From: Brevipalpus yothersi
Taxonomy: Eukaryota > Arthropoda > Arachnida > Trombidiformes > Tenuipalpidae
Length of the DNA: 64,000 nucleotides
Direction of reading: 5' to 3'
Assembly (NCBI GenBank): GCA_003956705.1
Contig: QZCP01000501.1
Location: 1-64,000 of the forward strand
Positions within the stretch are counted from its first letter, which is position 1. The number at the start of each line of letters is the position of its first letter. Both the position numbers and the translations under genes were made by a program. A model generated the notes under the pieces. The model made no database searches, had not been told where the DNA came from, and worked only from the letters and a program-made list of their open reading frames with translations. Below are positions 25,101-38,054 of this stretch, one piece after another.

Positions 25101-25601
25101 TTTAACCCGATTTATGGTCAACAGTGGACCGTATGGAGGCATTGGGATGGTTAATTCAGGTCCTTTAATTATGGATGAGGAGGCGTAAGATTCACCTGAA
25201 TTTAGATTACTTTGATTTGGATCTGATTGTGTAGACGGTGATGATATACTCTTCTGATTAGCCCCATTACCAATATTGCCACTACTACCTCCACCATTGC
25301 CATTACTGGTGATATCTTTATCATTAGATAAACTAAACGAATTGATATCATCAATTTTGATCTGTTCCGTTTCATGATGATGGTATGATTGCTTAAATTT
25401 GGGTGCTAATCGAGCTATTGATACAGATGATTCGGATTGACTTTTTGATGATTCATCAGGATGAAAATTTCGATTACCAGGTAATATAGGTCTCCATCCA
25501 CCAAAACGCCAATTCATCTGTTCTCCTAGAGACAATCTTCTATTATTAACGTATGGCTTGCATTCCACTAATTGTGTTATGGCTAGTAAGATGGTGAATA
25601 T
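22191..25601 (-). CDS. Large secreted Gln/Gly/Pro-rich protein (first exon not found)
   Basis: Exons 22636-25601 and 22191-22572 join in frame for about 1115 residues. The frame opens at an acceptor at 25602-25603 and begins with a hydrophobic run (IFTILLAITQLVEC) that reads as the rest of a signal peptide, so a short exon with the ATG must lie farther right. The middle is low complexity with Gln/His runs, Gly-rich and Tyr-rich stretches. Conserved-looking blocks are near the N-terminus (ELTIPMPPYGPLLTINRVKG, then HAYEVIRKLKERGRDI) and at the C-terminus (AYYGSKDHVPPPGYVKL followed by FREMF). This resembles extracellular matrix or cuticle-associated proteins of arthropods, but I recognise no named family. 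Ile/Pro/Arg-rich frames on the other strand are shadows. Confidence 0.78.
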
Positions 25602-26659
25602 CTGTTGTTGAATAGGAAAAAGGATGAGAGGAGAAAAAAAGAAGAAAAAAAAACGGATAAATTGAGAAGAGAGTTAATAATGAGGATCAAAATTGATGAA
25701 AAATAATAAGCCCGTGATAGAAAGTAGTAAAAAAAGAATTTATATTCATTGAGTTCATCAAGAGAGTGCCGAAAATCGTGCCAATTTATCTACTTGATTC
25801 ATAATCTTACTCTTCTAAACTCTTTTATCTATATGGCTTACTGTGTATATATACACGTGTGTGTTTGTACCAGTAAGTAAGCCACTGAACTTGAATGAAT
25901 TAATATCAAGACAATTAAACAGAAAAATATTCTGAAATAGAATTTTCTTTAAGGCTTCACGCTCACTGCGATACAATGAAGAGGAGGAAGAGGAGAGTAT
26001 GAGAGGGGGGAAAGAGGTCGAAAATGATTCTCATCTTGAAAAATGATTCCAAATATGATTTGCACGATATTAAATTTATTATCATTTTCCATTTTATTAG
26101 CTAAATTAGTCAAATAAACCTTATTCCCTTCCGAATGAGATGAAGAGGCAACAATAGAAAGTGAATTAGATGATCTCTCTCTTTCCTACTCTTTCTTTCT
26201 TCCATCATTTTGTCCACTCTCTCAATCATCTGACATTAGTTTCGCTCATTGAACTATTTTCTACTTAATTACCGTAAAATAAGTGAAAGTAAAATAAGAT
26301 TTTCCCCTCAATTTGAAAAAATATATCTCTCTCTCTTCAGATACACAAAGGATCCTCACATTATCATGATTCGAAATGATCTGATTAGCCTTATTGAAGA
26401 GGCTACTCTTCTTATTTGGTAAGCTTTAGAGATGAATCTTCTTGTCATTACATCTGCATCTCTTCATCTCTCTCTCTCTCTTCTTCTTGAGATGAAGATG
26501 AAGATGAATCTCAGGTATTCAATACATTTTGGTCTTCCCTTTCAACAAACCAACTCACACACACACACACATACACACAGCAATGAATAGCAAAACAAAT
26601 ATAAGTAATTCATAAAAAAAGAGAATCTCTCTTCATCCATTCAAATTTGGAACGCGATC
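25602..26659. other. Intergenic or intronic, CT-rich
   Basis: This probably contains the first intron and missing first exon of the Gln-rich gene (-). There are several CT and CA runs. I could not place an ATG exon ending in phase 0 with confidence. Confidence 0.4.
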
Positions 26660-26723
26660 ATGTATCACGTGGAACAGAATCGGGTTAGTACACTGAAGCA
26701 GGTTAAACACATTCTTCAGCTTC

Positions 26724-26754
<31 letters not shown>

Positions 26755-29459
26755 CTCTCTTCCTCTCTCTCTCTCTTCCTCTCTCTCTCTCTCTTCCTCT
26801 CTTTCTCTCATCTTCTTCATCCTGAAAAGCATCGTATTTTTCTCATCTTATTTTGGCCAACTTGCTTTCCCTTCTCATCTCTCCTCAACAACATCTCGAT
26901 GCTAGACGATACTCTCTCTCTCTCTCTCCTCACTCTCAATACCAAAACTCGTGCTGCTAATCAATCTCATTCTCAATTCGAACCACACTCATTCGACTTT
27001 CGCACCTTGTCGTCACTTGAATGAGTCTTTCTGAAAATGCTTAACCATTCCTCTATTGATGGGTATAAAATTTGCATTCGTAGCTCAACGTGATCACTTT
27101 GAAAACGCTCCTTCTTCTTCATCTTCTTGGATTAATTTTGCTCTTTCCTCTTCTTCTTTTCCCTCTTCTCCTCGAACTGATTCTGCTAGAACTGCATCAT
27201 GTTCCACTCATCAGGTATTTCTCTCTCTCTCTCCTTCTTTCTTTCTTTCTTTCTTTTTTCATTCTTACACATTTCCACATCATGTTAGAGAAGGCGATAA
27301 TGGTGATTGTGCTCAAGAAACGACCCTAAGAATGCCGAAGTGGACTCAATCACTTATGAGAGAAAGAGCACGAATTACATCCATCATCGGCGGAAAGGAT
27401 CCAAATTGTAGCAATCATCTTGTAAGCAAGCAGAATGTATATCTACACTTGCTTGCCTGCTTGTCTGTAAATGGCGGGAAAAAATGTATTCCCGTTCATT
27501 CCTCTTATTCCCTTCTCTTCTTAACTTCTTTTTGCTCCTGTCTTCACTTTATCCCAAGTGATTTCACCCTTCTAACTTCTCAATTTTTTTTTCTCCATCT
27601 CTCTCCCCTCTATCTTCATCTCTTTTTCACCTCTTCCATCCGTTTCCTCATCTTTTTCATCCTTTTCTCATATCTCTTATACATTTCTCTATCTCAATCG
27701 CCTTACCTCTTTTCAAGTAACTGTTTATTTGCTCGTGATTATGCAAAAATGGCCAAATATTTTTCCCTCTCTCTCTTCATCTATCTATCTTATCCACCAC
27801 CTTGTCCATTCGATAGGTCAAGCCCACTGGCATGACTTGTGTGTATGTGTGTGAAGATCCCGTTGATACTAAAGGGCTTGCCAAATTCTGGAAGCCTCTT
27901 TCATCAACCCAGTGGCTCTCTGGGGGTGGTATCACGAATTGCATCAAGGTGCACTTGAAGTTTTTTTTCACACTGCATGATAGATTAGATTTATATACAG
28001 AAGAAGAAAATTTTTCTCTCCTAAATCTATAATTATACTTAATCTTACTAATCTTTAACTCTGGTTTTTTGTTCACTTCTCCGGTTCTTTTCACTTGAAA
28101 ATGTTTATACTTTATGACATTTATCAACTTTTTGGTAAACTTTTCTCCTCATTATCAAGACTTCGAGGAGAGAGAGAGAGAGCCCAGAAGGTGAAGAGGT
28201 ATCAAAATTTGCATATCCAATCGGTACCCATCAGGATCACTGTGTGTTAGACAGGCAAATAGTATTCATGATCCATCATCGTCACGAAAAACCATGGTAA
28301 AAGTTATACATTCTATTCACTTTTTTCCCCTCCATGGACTGTTTACGATTGAATAAATGTATAAATATTCCAAAAATGAATACAGTTGCGAAATAATGTA
28401 TTCAAAATTGCCCAGTTGAGTTCCCTGGGTTACTCGTGAGAATCCGGATAACTCTCTCAAATTAGCATAAAGTGTTCATATTAGTAGCTTCAAGTGATGA
28501 TATATAGAGGTGAAGATTCAAGATTTTGTGAGAGATGAGCTCCTATGATCATGATGATGAACAAGGTTATCATGAATCAGTGATGAATTTATTTATCAAC
28601 TCTATCAGCCCATATCAGTGATGCCTCATAAATTGGATGTTCTATTTGAATGATCCAGTTAGATCACACAAAACATATATATATACTCGGAACTGAATGC
28701 CCATCATGCTCAAATCATGGTCGATTGGAAGCCGAAAATGATCCCCCAAGAACAACAATGAAAGGTCAGAAGGCTGGTATATGGGATAGAATTCAAAAGA
28801 GAGAGAAAAGAGAGAGAGGCAAAAATCTGATAGCTTAACTTCTGAAGAAGAGTTTCAAAAATAATTTGGTTTCAACTGAACGCCTTTGAGCACCAATAAG
28901 GCTCAATAAGTATTAAAAAGATGAAAAAATGCCTTTCACCAATGATAATCAAAGAAAAAGTTGGATTCTCATCTTGTTAGAGAGAAAGATTTTTTGTTGT
29001 ATATATATATTTTTTAAATGTTCACCTCTAATAATATTGAATGACTTCGATAACAGGCTGTTACGCTTCAATTTGAAGAAGAAAATGTTCAAAATTTGTA
29101 TCACCTCTTGGTGTTACTTTTGAAGCCTTGCGATATCAACGAAAAGAAAAACTTTGATACACAAACTTTCTTGTGAAGTATGAAAAGTATGAAAACTTTC
29201 CTTTTCATATAATACAGTTATTTTTCTCTCTCTCTCTTATTCATCCATTATACATGTATATGGATGACCAGTGATTCATGAAGTATACTAATCACGTTAG
29301 ATTAAGGGTTGAGATGTGATGTGAGTCCATTTCTAATGGATGATTCAATCCGTCAAAGAAAAATTTTTTTCTTTTTATTTTCTTGATGAAACAGTAGTCC
29401 ATTGAGAAAATGTGAGCACGTAGTTTTATTTCTTTCTTCCTGAATTCGTTAAATTCTTT

Positions 29460-29501
<42 letters not shown>

Positions 29502-30000
29502 TCCTCCTTTATCGCCCATTTTATGTGACTTGATTATTATTCACTTTGCTCATGAAGCGCTTCAAAAAAAGGATGGATAGAAAATAGTGGAATATCTATC
29601 ACGAATAAAGCATTCCAAAAGGTAATACAAACCTCTTTCTTTCTCTCTCACTAACTATAAAACAAGACAGATAGGAAATAAATAGAGCCCTACAATGTTA
29701 TGTAACTTTTCTTAAATGGCCTTTCTTGATGAATATTTTGGCCGGATTTTCCTGACTCTTAATATCAATCACCATCAAGAGAACTTTCTCTCTCTCTCTC
29801 ACTTCATTCACGTAGTTCTTCTTCTCTCTATCTTTCCCATCTTTTCCATCATTTTCTCTTCATCTTGATGCCCTTTTCTTTCCAAGTGTATTTTATAAAT
29901 AAAAAATATATATACACACACAAACACATACACATTCATTCACCAAACGTATATACATTCATGCATACATTAAGAATTAAATAATTTCGCTTTCTCTCTC

Positions 30001-30052
<52 letters not shown>

Positions 30053-31409
30053 AACTAATCTTCATCTTTCTCTCTCCATCTTCATCGTTCGTAACTTGTC
30101 TTGTCAAAAGAGCTATTCTTCTATCCTTCTATCCAATTCAGATAACCTTATAATGATCATCGTTCGCTCTTTTTTTCACTGTAAGGCAAACTTTTAAAAA
30201 ATCTTGGACTAATGGGCATCACATATTGCCTTAAGGAGTGGAAGGTCAATCTGTCTGTCGGCCAAAAGAAGAAGAAGGAGAAGAAGTTAAGAAAACAATT
30301 AAGCAAACATCGATATACTCAAATTAGAAATCTTATAGATACACACACACACAAGTCAAAATTTTTGGCTCTTCGATTATCATGCTCAAATCGATAGCCT
30401 TCAAGCGTTATTAATCGGGAAAATATTTATTACTTTCAATTCTTTAGTAAAATAAAATGAATCATATTTTCATTCAAAAACCCTGTCTCATTTATATATG
30501 TATATAAGGTACATGCAATACCGTAAAGTATGCATATAAATATAAATATGCAAGTATTCTGATGACTTATTCTGTTTATTCATCAATTTAATTGAGACCA
30601 TGATTGAGAAAGAGAAATTATTATTTGAAATGCTTGCACTACTACTGGAATGTGTGTATAGACCTTCTACTATTGTTTGATGTGATAATCGTGATGTGTT
30701 CATGTCTGGATGAGAAAGTAAATTAGAGATGAATTGAACATGTTGATATTGGTTTCTCTTCAACCATCTTTCCGCTTTTAATCATAACAAAATGGATTGA
30801 AAAATTTTAACTCACGAAAGTATATCAGAACACACATCCATCATGTGTATAGCAAGATGGATAGCTCAATACATCTTACTCACAAGTCTACACGTACATG
30901 TATACATACGAGCACATCATATGATATGGAATCAAATGAAGACATTCTTTTTTGATAAAATATTATCAATAAAATAAATAATAGTAATCAAAATTTATAC
31001 CTCAAATAGAGAGAAGAGAGAGAAAGAGTATACTTTTTCTCATCTTTTTTCCGATTTTTGGAAAACTTTCTCATGCGTATTATTCACTTGCTTCAGTACG
31101 GTCTGATTGATGATTGAATATTATTTGAAACGGAAGCAGTACACGTGTGTTTTGATGGATTAAAAGCATCAAAAGGTGTTAGATTTGGTGAGCAAAATGA
31201 GTGTAAAAATTTGATTGAAAATTTTGATGATTTTTTAGCTAAATAAAAGGAAAAGTGATTTTTCTAATAATTTGAGAGAGAAAGAGAGAAGGAAAACCCT
31301 TTCGCTTGGATGACTAGAAAGCAAAGCCATGAACAGGAATGTCTTGTGAACCAATCGATCATCTTAAGATGATCTGAATGATGTTTCCAAAACTATTTCA
31401 TAGTTTCAG

Positions 31410-31463
<54 letters not shown>

Positions 31464-32205
31464 GGATGATGAACATGCTGGCCAGTGTCAAGGCTTAATT
31501 GAGTGTAAATAATTGATATTCGGAAGTTATTCCAGTAAATTGAAAGAGTGAAAGATAGAAAAAATAAAAGAATTCCAAAAAGCATAGAAAGTGCGAATAA
31601 TTTGGAACAAAATCATAAGGAACTCTGTTTCATTCGAATTATAAAGTTCCGGGTTTTGTATATTATTTAAGAATCAGATGGAGTGAAAGATAGTTACAGT
31701 TGGAGGGATTGCTTGTGATTCAGATTGAGATTGAGATTCACTTACTTACGTCTTCTCACGTCAGGGAGGAGGATGAGAGACAGAGAAAGAGAAAGAGATA
31801 TATTAGAATTCGAAGATCGAGATTTATGATACTCTTTTTTCGGAACAGAAGCTTATCGATGTTCATCCATTCAAAAGAGGATGGAATACGGAAACACTGA
31901 AATCATTCTATGCCTGTTTGTAACGTTTCTTCTGACTCTCCAAAGAAAAAACAGTGAATCAAAATCTGCATGATAAGGATACAAGAATTTCGGACAATAG
32001 TTTGAATTCCAGATCTAATCAAGGTCATTCAATGATCATGCCAGATCACTCAATTATTCTTTCATATGGGTTTGCGTGTGGGTATGTGGCAGAAAATACT
32101 TAAGGCTCTTTGATATCTTATCAACAATTCGGTAACAACAGGACACACACATAAATGACATAAGACATTCACTATAAAGTCGATTAAAAGTCCAAGAGAG
32201 AGAGA

Positions 32206-32256
<51 letters not shown>

Positions 32257-33068
32257 TATTCATCATGGAATCATCTAAAATGAGATTCCTTAAGTCTCCG
32301 GTGCTGATTGCCCTCTCAACAGCTTAGGGTGCCATTTTGACCGGATTGATGTATACACTTGCATCTCATCTGATGTGTGTGTATGTATCATGGATGGCGA
32401 AGATTGGTTAAAACGATATGTTCAGACAAGATTCTTTTAACTATCAAGCTAAGCTTTGAGATTGTATCTCTCTCTCTCTCTCTCTCTCTTTCACTGATTA
32501 TAGTGTGATATCACGATTGGATAACAACAAATTGCTCAGAATTACAATCAAAAAATATGAGGTTAAAAAATTTTTTATCGACTGCTGTGATACACATAAT
32601 TCAGGGGCTTCAAACTGAAAGGTGCACACACTCATACCATGATGATTGATGCAAGCATATTTTGGAAGTAGAGAATTCTTTCTCTCTTGCAATCCATTCA
32701 AAAAGCTAAGCTCATACTACTAACATGGAATGCTTAATGATAAATCAAAGACATGTTATGTAAAGTCCAGTAATTTAGTACAAGTGAAACACCTTCCTAA
32801 CAAGTTGTACCTCATTTTTTTCAACTTTTTGTGTGTACGTATGTATGTGAAAGCACACACACACATGGACAAAGTCTTGGTCAGGATTGCCGATTACTCA
32901 GTATGTGAACCACATAAAACTGTTGGCAAAAGCTATTAGATCGTTGTTGTTGCTAGCATACACCTTGAGGCTGTTCTCATCATCGTCACATACACTCTTT
33001 TGACCGTTATCTTACAGTCAAAGAGTACCGTTATCTTGAATCTGTACTGCTTAGTCTTGAGAAAAAAG

Positions 33069-33114
<46 letters not shown>

Positions 33115-33227
33115 AAGTATATCATATACATCATGTATAATTCTAATTTCTTCTTCGCAAAAGCTTGAACATTGTTCACAATGATTACGTTTCACATTTT
33201 TCTCTCTAACTTCAATCGGAAGCAGTT

Positions 33228-33285
<58 letters not shown>

Positions 33286-33693
33286 GGGTGAATGTTTACA
33301 TTAAAATGAACACAAAACAACATGCTGTTATGTGTAGGTCGAAGAGAGAGAGAGAAAGCAAAACGGAATCACTCGATTTGTCATATAACATTTTATCTTG
33401 GCTATATAATAATAATTGTATGGCCATTATGTTGGGCAGTTTGAAATTGGATAATAATGGTGATGCAAGTGGATCTAAATGATGATGAGACAACAAATTT
33501 GAGCATTCTTGACGCTTGAAATGGATGGAGAGTGGAAAATGAGAATTTTTTCTCTTTTTTCTCTCTTCTTTTCTTTCTTTCACCCAAAAAGAATTGGACC
33601 CAAAATATAAGGATGTAGGTATGCATGATACACCAAAATCCAAAGGAGTATGATGCGTGATATCATTTGATTTTGAAATTAAGCTTCCGACTT

Positions 33694-33742
<49 letters not shown>

Positions 33743-34866
33743 TGGTATCACCTTAATATCTGTATACACATGCCGATAGTGGCTGATGATTTTTCTTCTT
33801 CAACCAGAAATAGAGTTTTGGAATTATAAACAATCTAAATTTTGCCATGATTATATTGACCAACAGTGGTTGTTATTATTATTATCATTCTTCAATTGAA
33901 CAGAAAATAAGGGAAAAATTGTGCTTCAGGCGACAAGACATCAGGCATAACTGTGATAGGTTTTGCGGACTCACAAATTGAATAACTTTAATTCATCTTA
34001 GATTAAAGTTGGGAAAAAGATTTGAATATTTAAATTAATTTTTTTTCGCTTCAATTTGCTCGACAAAAATAAAAATAAGCACACATACATGTACATATAT
34101 ACATCAACAGAATATCAATCATCATGGAACAGACATTTTCCCATCATCAACAGTTATAATGATGAATTAACAGTCCCACAGGCTTTCATGTGTCGAATGT
34201 GGTGCATAAATCATGTATTAACAATCAACTAATTGAGACAAACAATTTGCCACTCCTGATAGGCAACGATTCTCTATTCGCTAAAAATTTGGTTTGGTTC
34301 ATCGTTAAGAGTGTGTTTATATATATGTAATACTTCATCGACAATGAAGTGTACAAAATTAATGTTCCCCACATGCTGAAAGAGGTTAATTTTTGTTTTC
34401 TTCCTTTCAGATTGTTTTAATAAACAAATTTTTCCCATTTGATTCCAAAATATTCCATTTCTTACTTGTATTTTACTCTATCATATCGCTGATTAAATGC
34501 TGATTGAACGTAGGAAGTGCCACAATTATCAATGAGAACATATGATTCATTGCATTTCAATAAGAATTCAAAATGATGCTAATAGTGGCGATTTATATTT
34601 TGTTACGGTCAGATGGATGGTTAAAAGAACGGATGGATGATCCAGATGAATTAAACGTTATCCATTTAGACTGTAAATATTTATCAATTAGCCTCTCTCT
34701 CTCTCAAATTATTTGTAAAGCGAATCATCTTCATCTTCATCTTTTATTTTATTTTCTCTGATGTCCCATATTTGAAGTAAGATAATTTGATTTGATGCAA
34801 TAATTATAAAGCAAGCATGAATTGGAGTAAATTTTGCTTCATATACAAGCGAAAGTAGAAAAAAAT

Positions 34867-34905
<39 letters not shown>

Positions 34906-35002
34906 CAAAGTAGGTGAGACTTTAGGTGAGTATGTGTTTATCATCACATTCTTTGTGTTAGAAAAGATCATCGCATATATAATCAGAGAAGAGAAGAGAG
35001 AG

Positions 35003-35062
<60 letters not shown>

Positions 35063-37116
35063 AAAAGGTTAAGGGAATTCATGATGAAGAACAAACTTTG
35101 ATAAAACTATATGATGAATTAGTAATTAGTGTTTGTGCACATGGAAGTGGATTTATGGGCTTGGTGATGACCGAATTTTTTTTTCTTCTTCTTTTCTAGG
35201 CCCTATCAGCACACACACAATACGTGTGCGTATGTACACTACACTTGATTGAGAAATTTAAGTCACCCTGAAGGCTAGAATTTTGCATCACACACAAAAT
35301 ATATTTTTATATCTATTCCAAATTGAACGGGAAGCAATTGAAATGGAAGAATATATAGTCTATTATTAAAAACAGTATTATTAATTTTTTGGTTTTGATT
35401 ATTTTTGTCATGCTAACGTGTGGAAAGAATGTGTGATGAAGATGAGCCAACACTATTTCATTTTTCACCCAAAATTCTCACATTTTGTACGCAATTTCAA
35501 CGCTTTCATCATCATCTATCACATCTATCTAATTTCTTTCCGCTTGGCTATCTATTCTTTGAAGCGTGTGTGTATATGATGGAAAAAAGTGACCCTCAGG
35601 CAGTTAAATTTTGGTCTCAATTCGAGAGAAAATTCCATTTTTCCATTCTAACCATGATTAACAATTCGCTTTCCTATCTGAACTTTGAAAAATTCTATTC
35701 TCTCTCTCTCTCTTTATTCTTTCATTTTGTTGTTTCAACTGATTGCGCAACAATAGTTAAGATTTAGTGATAAATTAAAGTTTGTGTGTGATCAATTCGA
35801 AGCAAAAGTGAAATGAAAAATAAAACAATCGAAGCAATAGCTGATGGGATTGATGATGATGGTCTTACAACAAAATTACACCCTTCAACCACCCACAAAT
35901 CTTTGATCTTTTCTGATGATTAAATAAATCAGATAAATACCAATCATTCTCATATATCTCAATTGAACGCCTATTTTTCAGACGATTTCATATCTTTCTT
36001 TATCTCACTATCTTACTATCTCTCTCTCTTTCTCTCATACATGATTCGCATCTTTACTTCACTATTTTATATTCTGTTGACAGTGTTCAAGAGAATGTGT
36101 ATCAAAAGTTCCAAAAGATCGCCCAGATAAAGAATGCATAAGTGAGTATGTGTATATACTGCGTAAAAGGATTGCAAAATGAGATGCAAAGAAGAAAATT
36201 ACTGTCGATGAGAAATTAAAATATAATTGCTCTTTCTGGGAAAGGTTTCCGTAAGCGATTGTGAATGTGTTTGTACTTGTAAGTGTACTTATGTGTACCT
36301 TTATGTGTTTATGTGTATCAAAAGACGGAAGGAATAATCAGTGGATCAAGGATGAGAGAGAGAGATGAGAAGAAGAGGAAGAGGAAGAGCAAAAGTGGGC
36401 GATGTAAGGAGGAGAGAGAGAGAGTAGAGAAAAAAATAATGATAGGAGGTGGATGAATTGGTAACATTCATCTGATATTATCTGTAACTACTTTATGCTA
36501 CTACCACTGTTTGCAACAATAATGGCCCAGTGAAAGTGAAATGGTAGTAATATGTGTGTAGTGGTATGGTTGTAAATACCATCATAGTATCATGTTGGTA
36601 TGGACAGAGGGGAACAATTAAGCAAAAAAGAGAGGTAACCACTGATAATGGAATCAGTGAATGAGATAGATAGAGAGAGAGTGGAGAAAAAAATTAGAAT
36701 GCTCCCTGGAAACCAATAAAAAAGTGGCCCTAAATTGGTGCCAAAATCAGCATGATACATAAGACATCATCGGTATGTAACCCTATTAAGATGATGTACT
36801 TTCCATAATGCATTTTCTCTCTCTTCCTCTCTCTATCTATACCTTCGATTTCATCCGGCCTGGTTCATCTACCGCCAACAGATTGTGGCCACTACATTTG
36901 ACCAGCATGGATTATCAGTCAGACGTGAATCGTTCGGACGAAATGTATATATACATTACGTTGCCAACTTTTGTACACACACACACACACACCAGTTTTC
37001 CATGCAATTCGAATAGACCACAGTGTTGCAATCTTTGTCCGATAAAAGATGAAGATTTAGCATCATGTACAAATGTACAAATGACGAGAGAGGAAGAGAA
37101 AGATAGTTTCACTTGA
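26660..37116 (+). CDS. Probable Cys-rich secreted or membrane protein, eight exons with long introns
   Basis: I propose exons 26660-26683, 27084-27214, 27289-27421, 27817-27948, 28659-28776, 30186-30244, 36084-36145 and 36996-37116. All junctions are GT-AG and the reading phase agrees at every join, giving 259 residues and a TGA stop. The second exon is strongly hydrophobic (signal peptide or anchor), though its CT richness weakens that. Later exons are Cys-rich: GDCAQETT, DPNCSNHL, MTCVYVCEDP, TNCIK, TECPSCSNHG, TYCLKEWK, CSRECVSK, DKECI, PCNSNRPQCCNLCP and LASC. The best-supported exons are the third, fourth, fifth, seventh and eighth, which look coding by themselves; the first, second and sixth are weaker. 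Donors at 27949 (GTGCAC) and 30245 (GTCAAT) are poor, and the span may hold two genes. No family recognised. Function unknown. Confidence 0.42.
26720..26815 (+). repeat. CT-rich simple sequence
   Basis: Imperfect (CT)n with TTTC and CCT interruptions, inside the proposed first intron of the Cys-rich gene. Confidence 0.9.
29463..29498 (+). repeat. (CT)n microsatellite
   Basis: About 18 CT units, in a stretch with no supported exon. Confidence 0.95.
30010..30050 (+). repeat. (CT)n microsatellite
   Basis: About 20 CT units preceded by interrupted CT/TTTC sequence from about 29992. Confidence 0.95.
31412..31461 (+). repeat. (CT)n microsatellite
   Basis: About 25 CT units, uninterrupted. Confidence 0.95.
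32194..32252 (+). repeat. (GA)n microsatellite
   Basis: About 29 GA units with one AAGG interruption. Confidence 0.95.
33071..33281. repeat. (CT)n and (GA)n arms facing each other
   Basis: (CT)n at 33071-33110 and (GA)n at 33233-33281, about 120 bp apart. The two tracts are reverse complements, so they could pair as a hairpin with a 120-base loop. Confidence 0.9.
33694..33741 (+). repeat. (CT)n microsatellite
   Basis: About 24 units with one TTTC interruption. Confidence 0.95.
34871..35059. repeat. (CT)n and (GA)n arms facing each other
   Basis: (CT)n at 34871-34902 and (GA)n from about 34999 to 35059, about 100 bp apart; a second potential hairpin like that at 33071-33281. Confidence 0.9.
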
Positions 37117-37409
37117 TGGAATTTCGTATGTTTTCCATTTGGCAAATGTAAAGAGAGAGAGAAAAAAAAGAGAAGCAAATTTTTGGATGAAGATGGAAAG
37201 AATGGATACCACTTTGAGAGGCCAACACGTGGGTGGAAGAGAGAGAGAGAGAGAAAGTTGGATGAGTATGGTTCCTTTAGCCAGCATCTTATCTGAATAA
37301 TGATCAACACACATACATCGTTAGGTCCAAGTCTATTACAATCATCTTCATCTTCGTTCCGTCATTCAGACTCTCTTCAGATGCTGCTAACGTTCAACTC
37401 TTTTCCACG

Positions 37410-37441
<32 letters not shown>

Positions 37442-38002
37442 TTCTCTCTTCATCATCTTACCCCTTCTCAGCTCGATCTTGGGTATGCCTAATAACTGAA
37501 ACTGGTACACAATTCATTTTCATCATGCTAAGATATCCGGCATGATATACACTCGATTTACATCACTTTCCCTTCTCCATCATCTTGACTGGCCATCATC
37601 TTTACTGAGAAGACTGATTCCATTGTTATGAGGATGATGATCATCAACAACACTATAGTCTGTGAAAATTCCTTCCGGCCATGAATGTGTTTGTAGAGCA
37701 TGTAAAAATTGGACTCAATACTCGAGAGATAATGCTTCAAATATCAAAGATGTAATAAATATAATAATAATAATAATAAAATGGAAAGGTTGACTTGAAG
37801 TTTAAATAGGGAACATTTTAAGTGGCTGGTTAAATGGCAAGTGGCTGAAAGGAGACGACATGTGACACTTGAAAGAAATTCAATTCCTTAATCTTGACTT
37901 GAATATTTGACGCCAAAATCAGATCTCATTTTGAATGATTCTCTAAATTTGGCCTCGTTAATGCTCATTCATGAACTCTTCGAATATTTATCTTCTCTCA
38001 TT

Positions 38003-38007
<5 letters not shown>

Positions 38008-38049
<42 letters not shown>
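38008..38049 (+). repeat. (CT)n microsatellite
   Basis: About 21 CT units, uninterrupted. Confidence 0.95.

Positions 38050-38054
<5 letters not shown>

Larger units (their letters stand above)
30245..36083. other. Gene-poor stretch, probable intron, many CT/GA tracts
   Basis: No supported exon lies here apart from the flanking ones of the Cys-rich gene. Tracts in this stretch: (CT)n 31412-31461, (GA)n 32194-32252, (CT)n 32466-32490, (CT)n 33071-33110, (GA)n 33233-33281, (CT)n 33694-33741, (CT)n 34871-34902 and (GA)n 34999-35059. The long Leu/Ser and Arg/Glu open frames over these are artefacts. Confidence 0.6.

Noticed and set aside
27056..27835. 259-codon plus-strand open frame
   Set aside because: Most of it is CT-rich sequence read as Ser/Leu/Phe. 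Only 27289-27421 in that frame looks coding, and that is used in the spliced model.
35420..35767. 115-codon plus-strand frame
   Set aside because: Has a plausible middle but no signal peptide, domain or paired splice sites, and ends in CT-rich sequence.
36840..36990. Higher-GC stretch readable as FHPAWFIYRQQ and DQHGLSVRRES
   Set aside because: No acceptor in phase with neighbouring exons. It lies just before the last exon of the Cys-rich gene and might be an alternative exon, but support is too thin.
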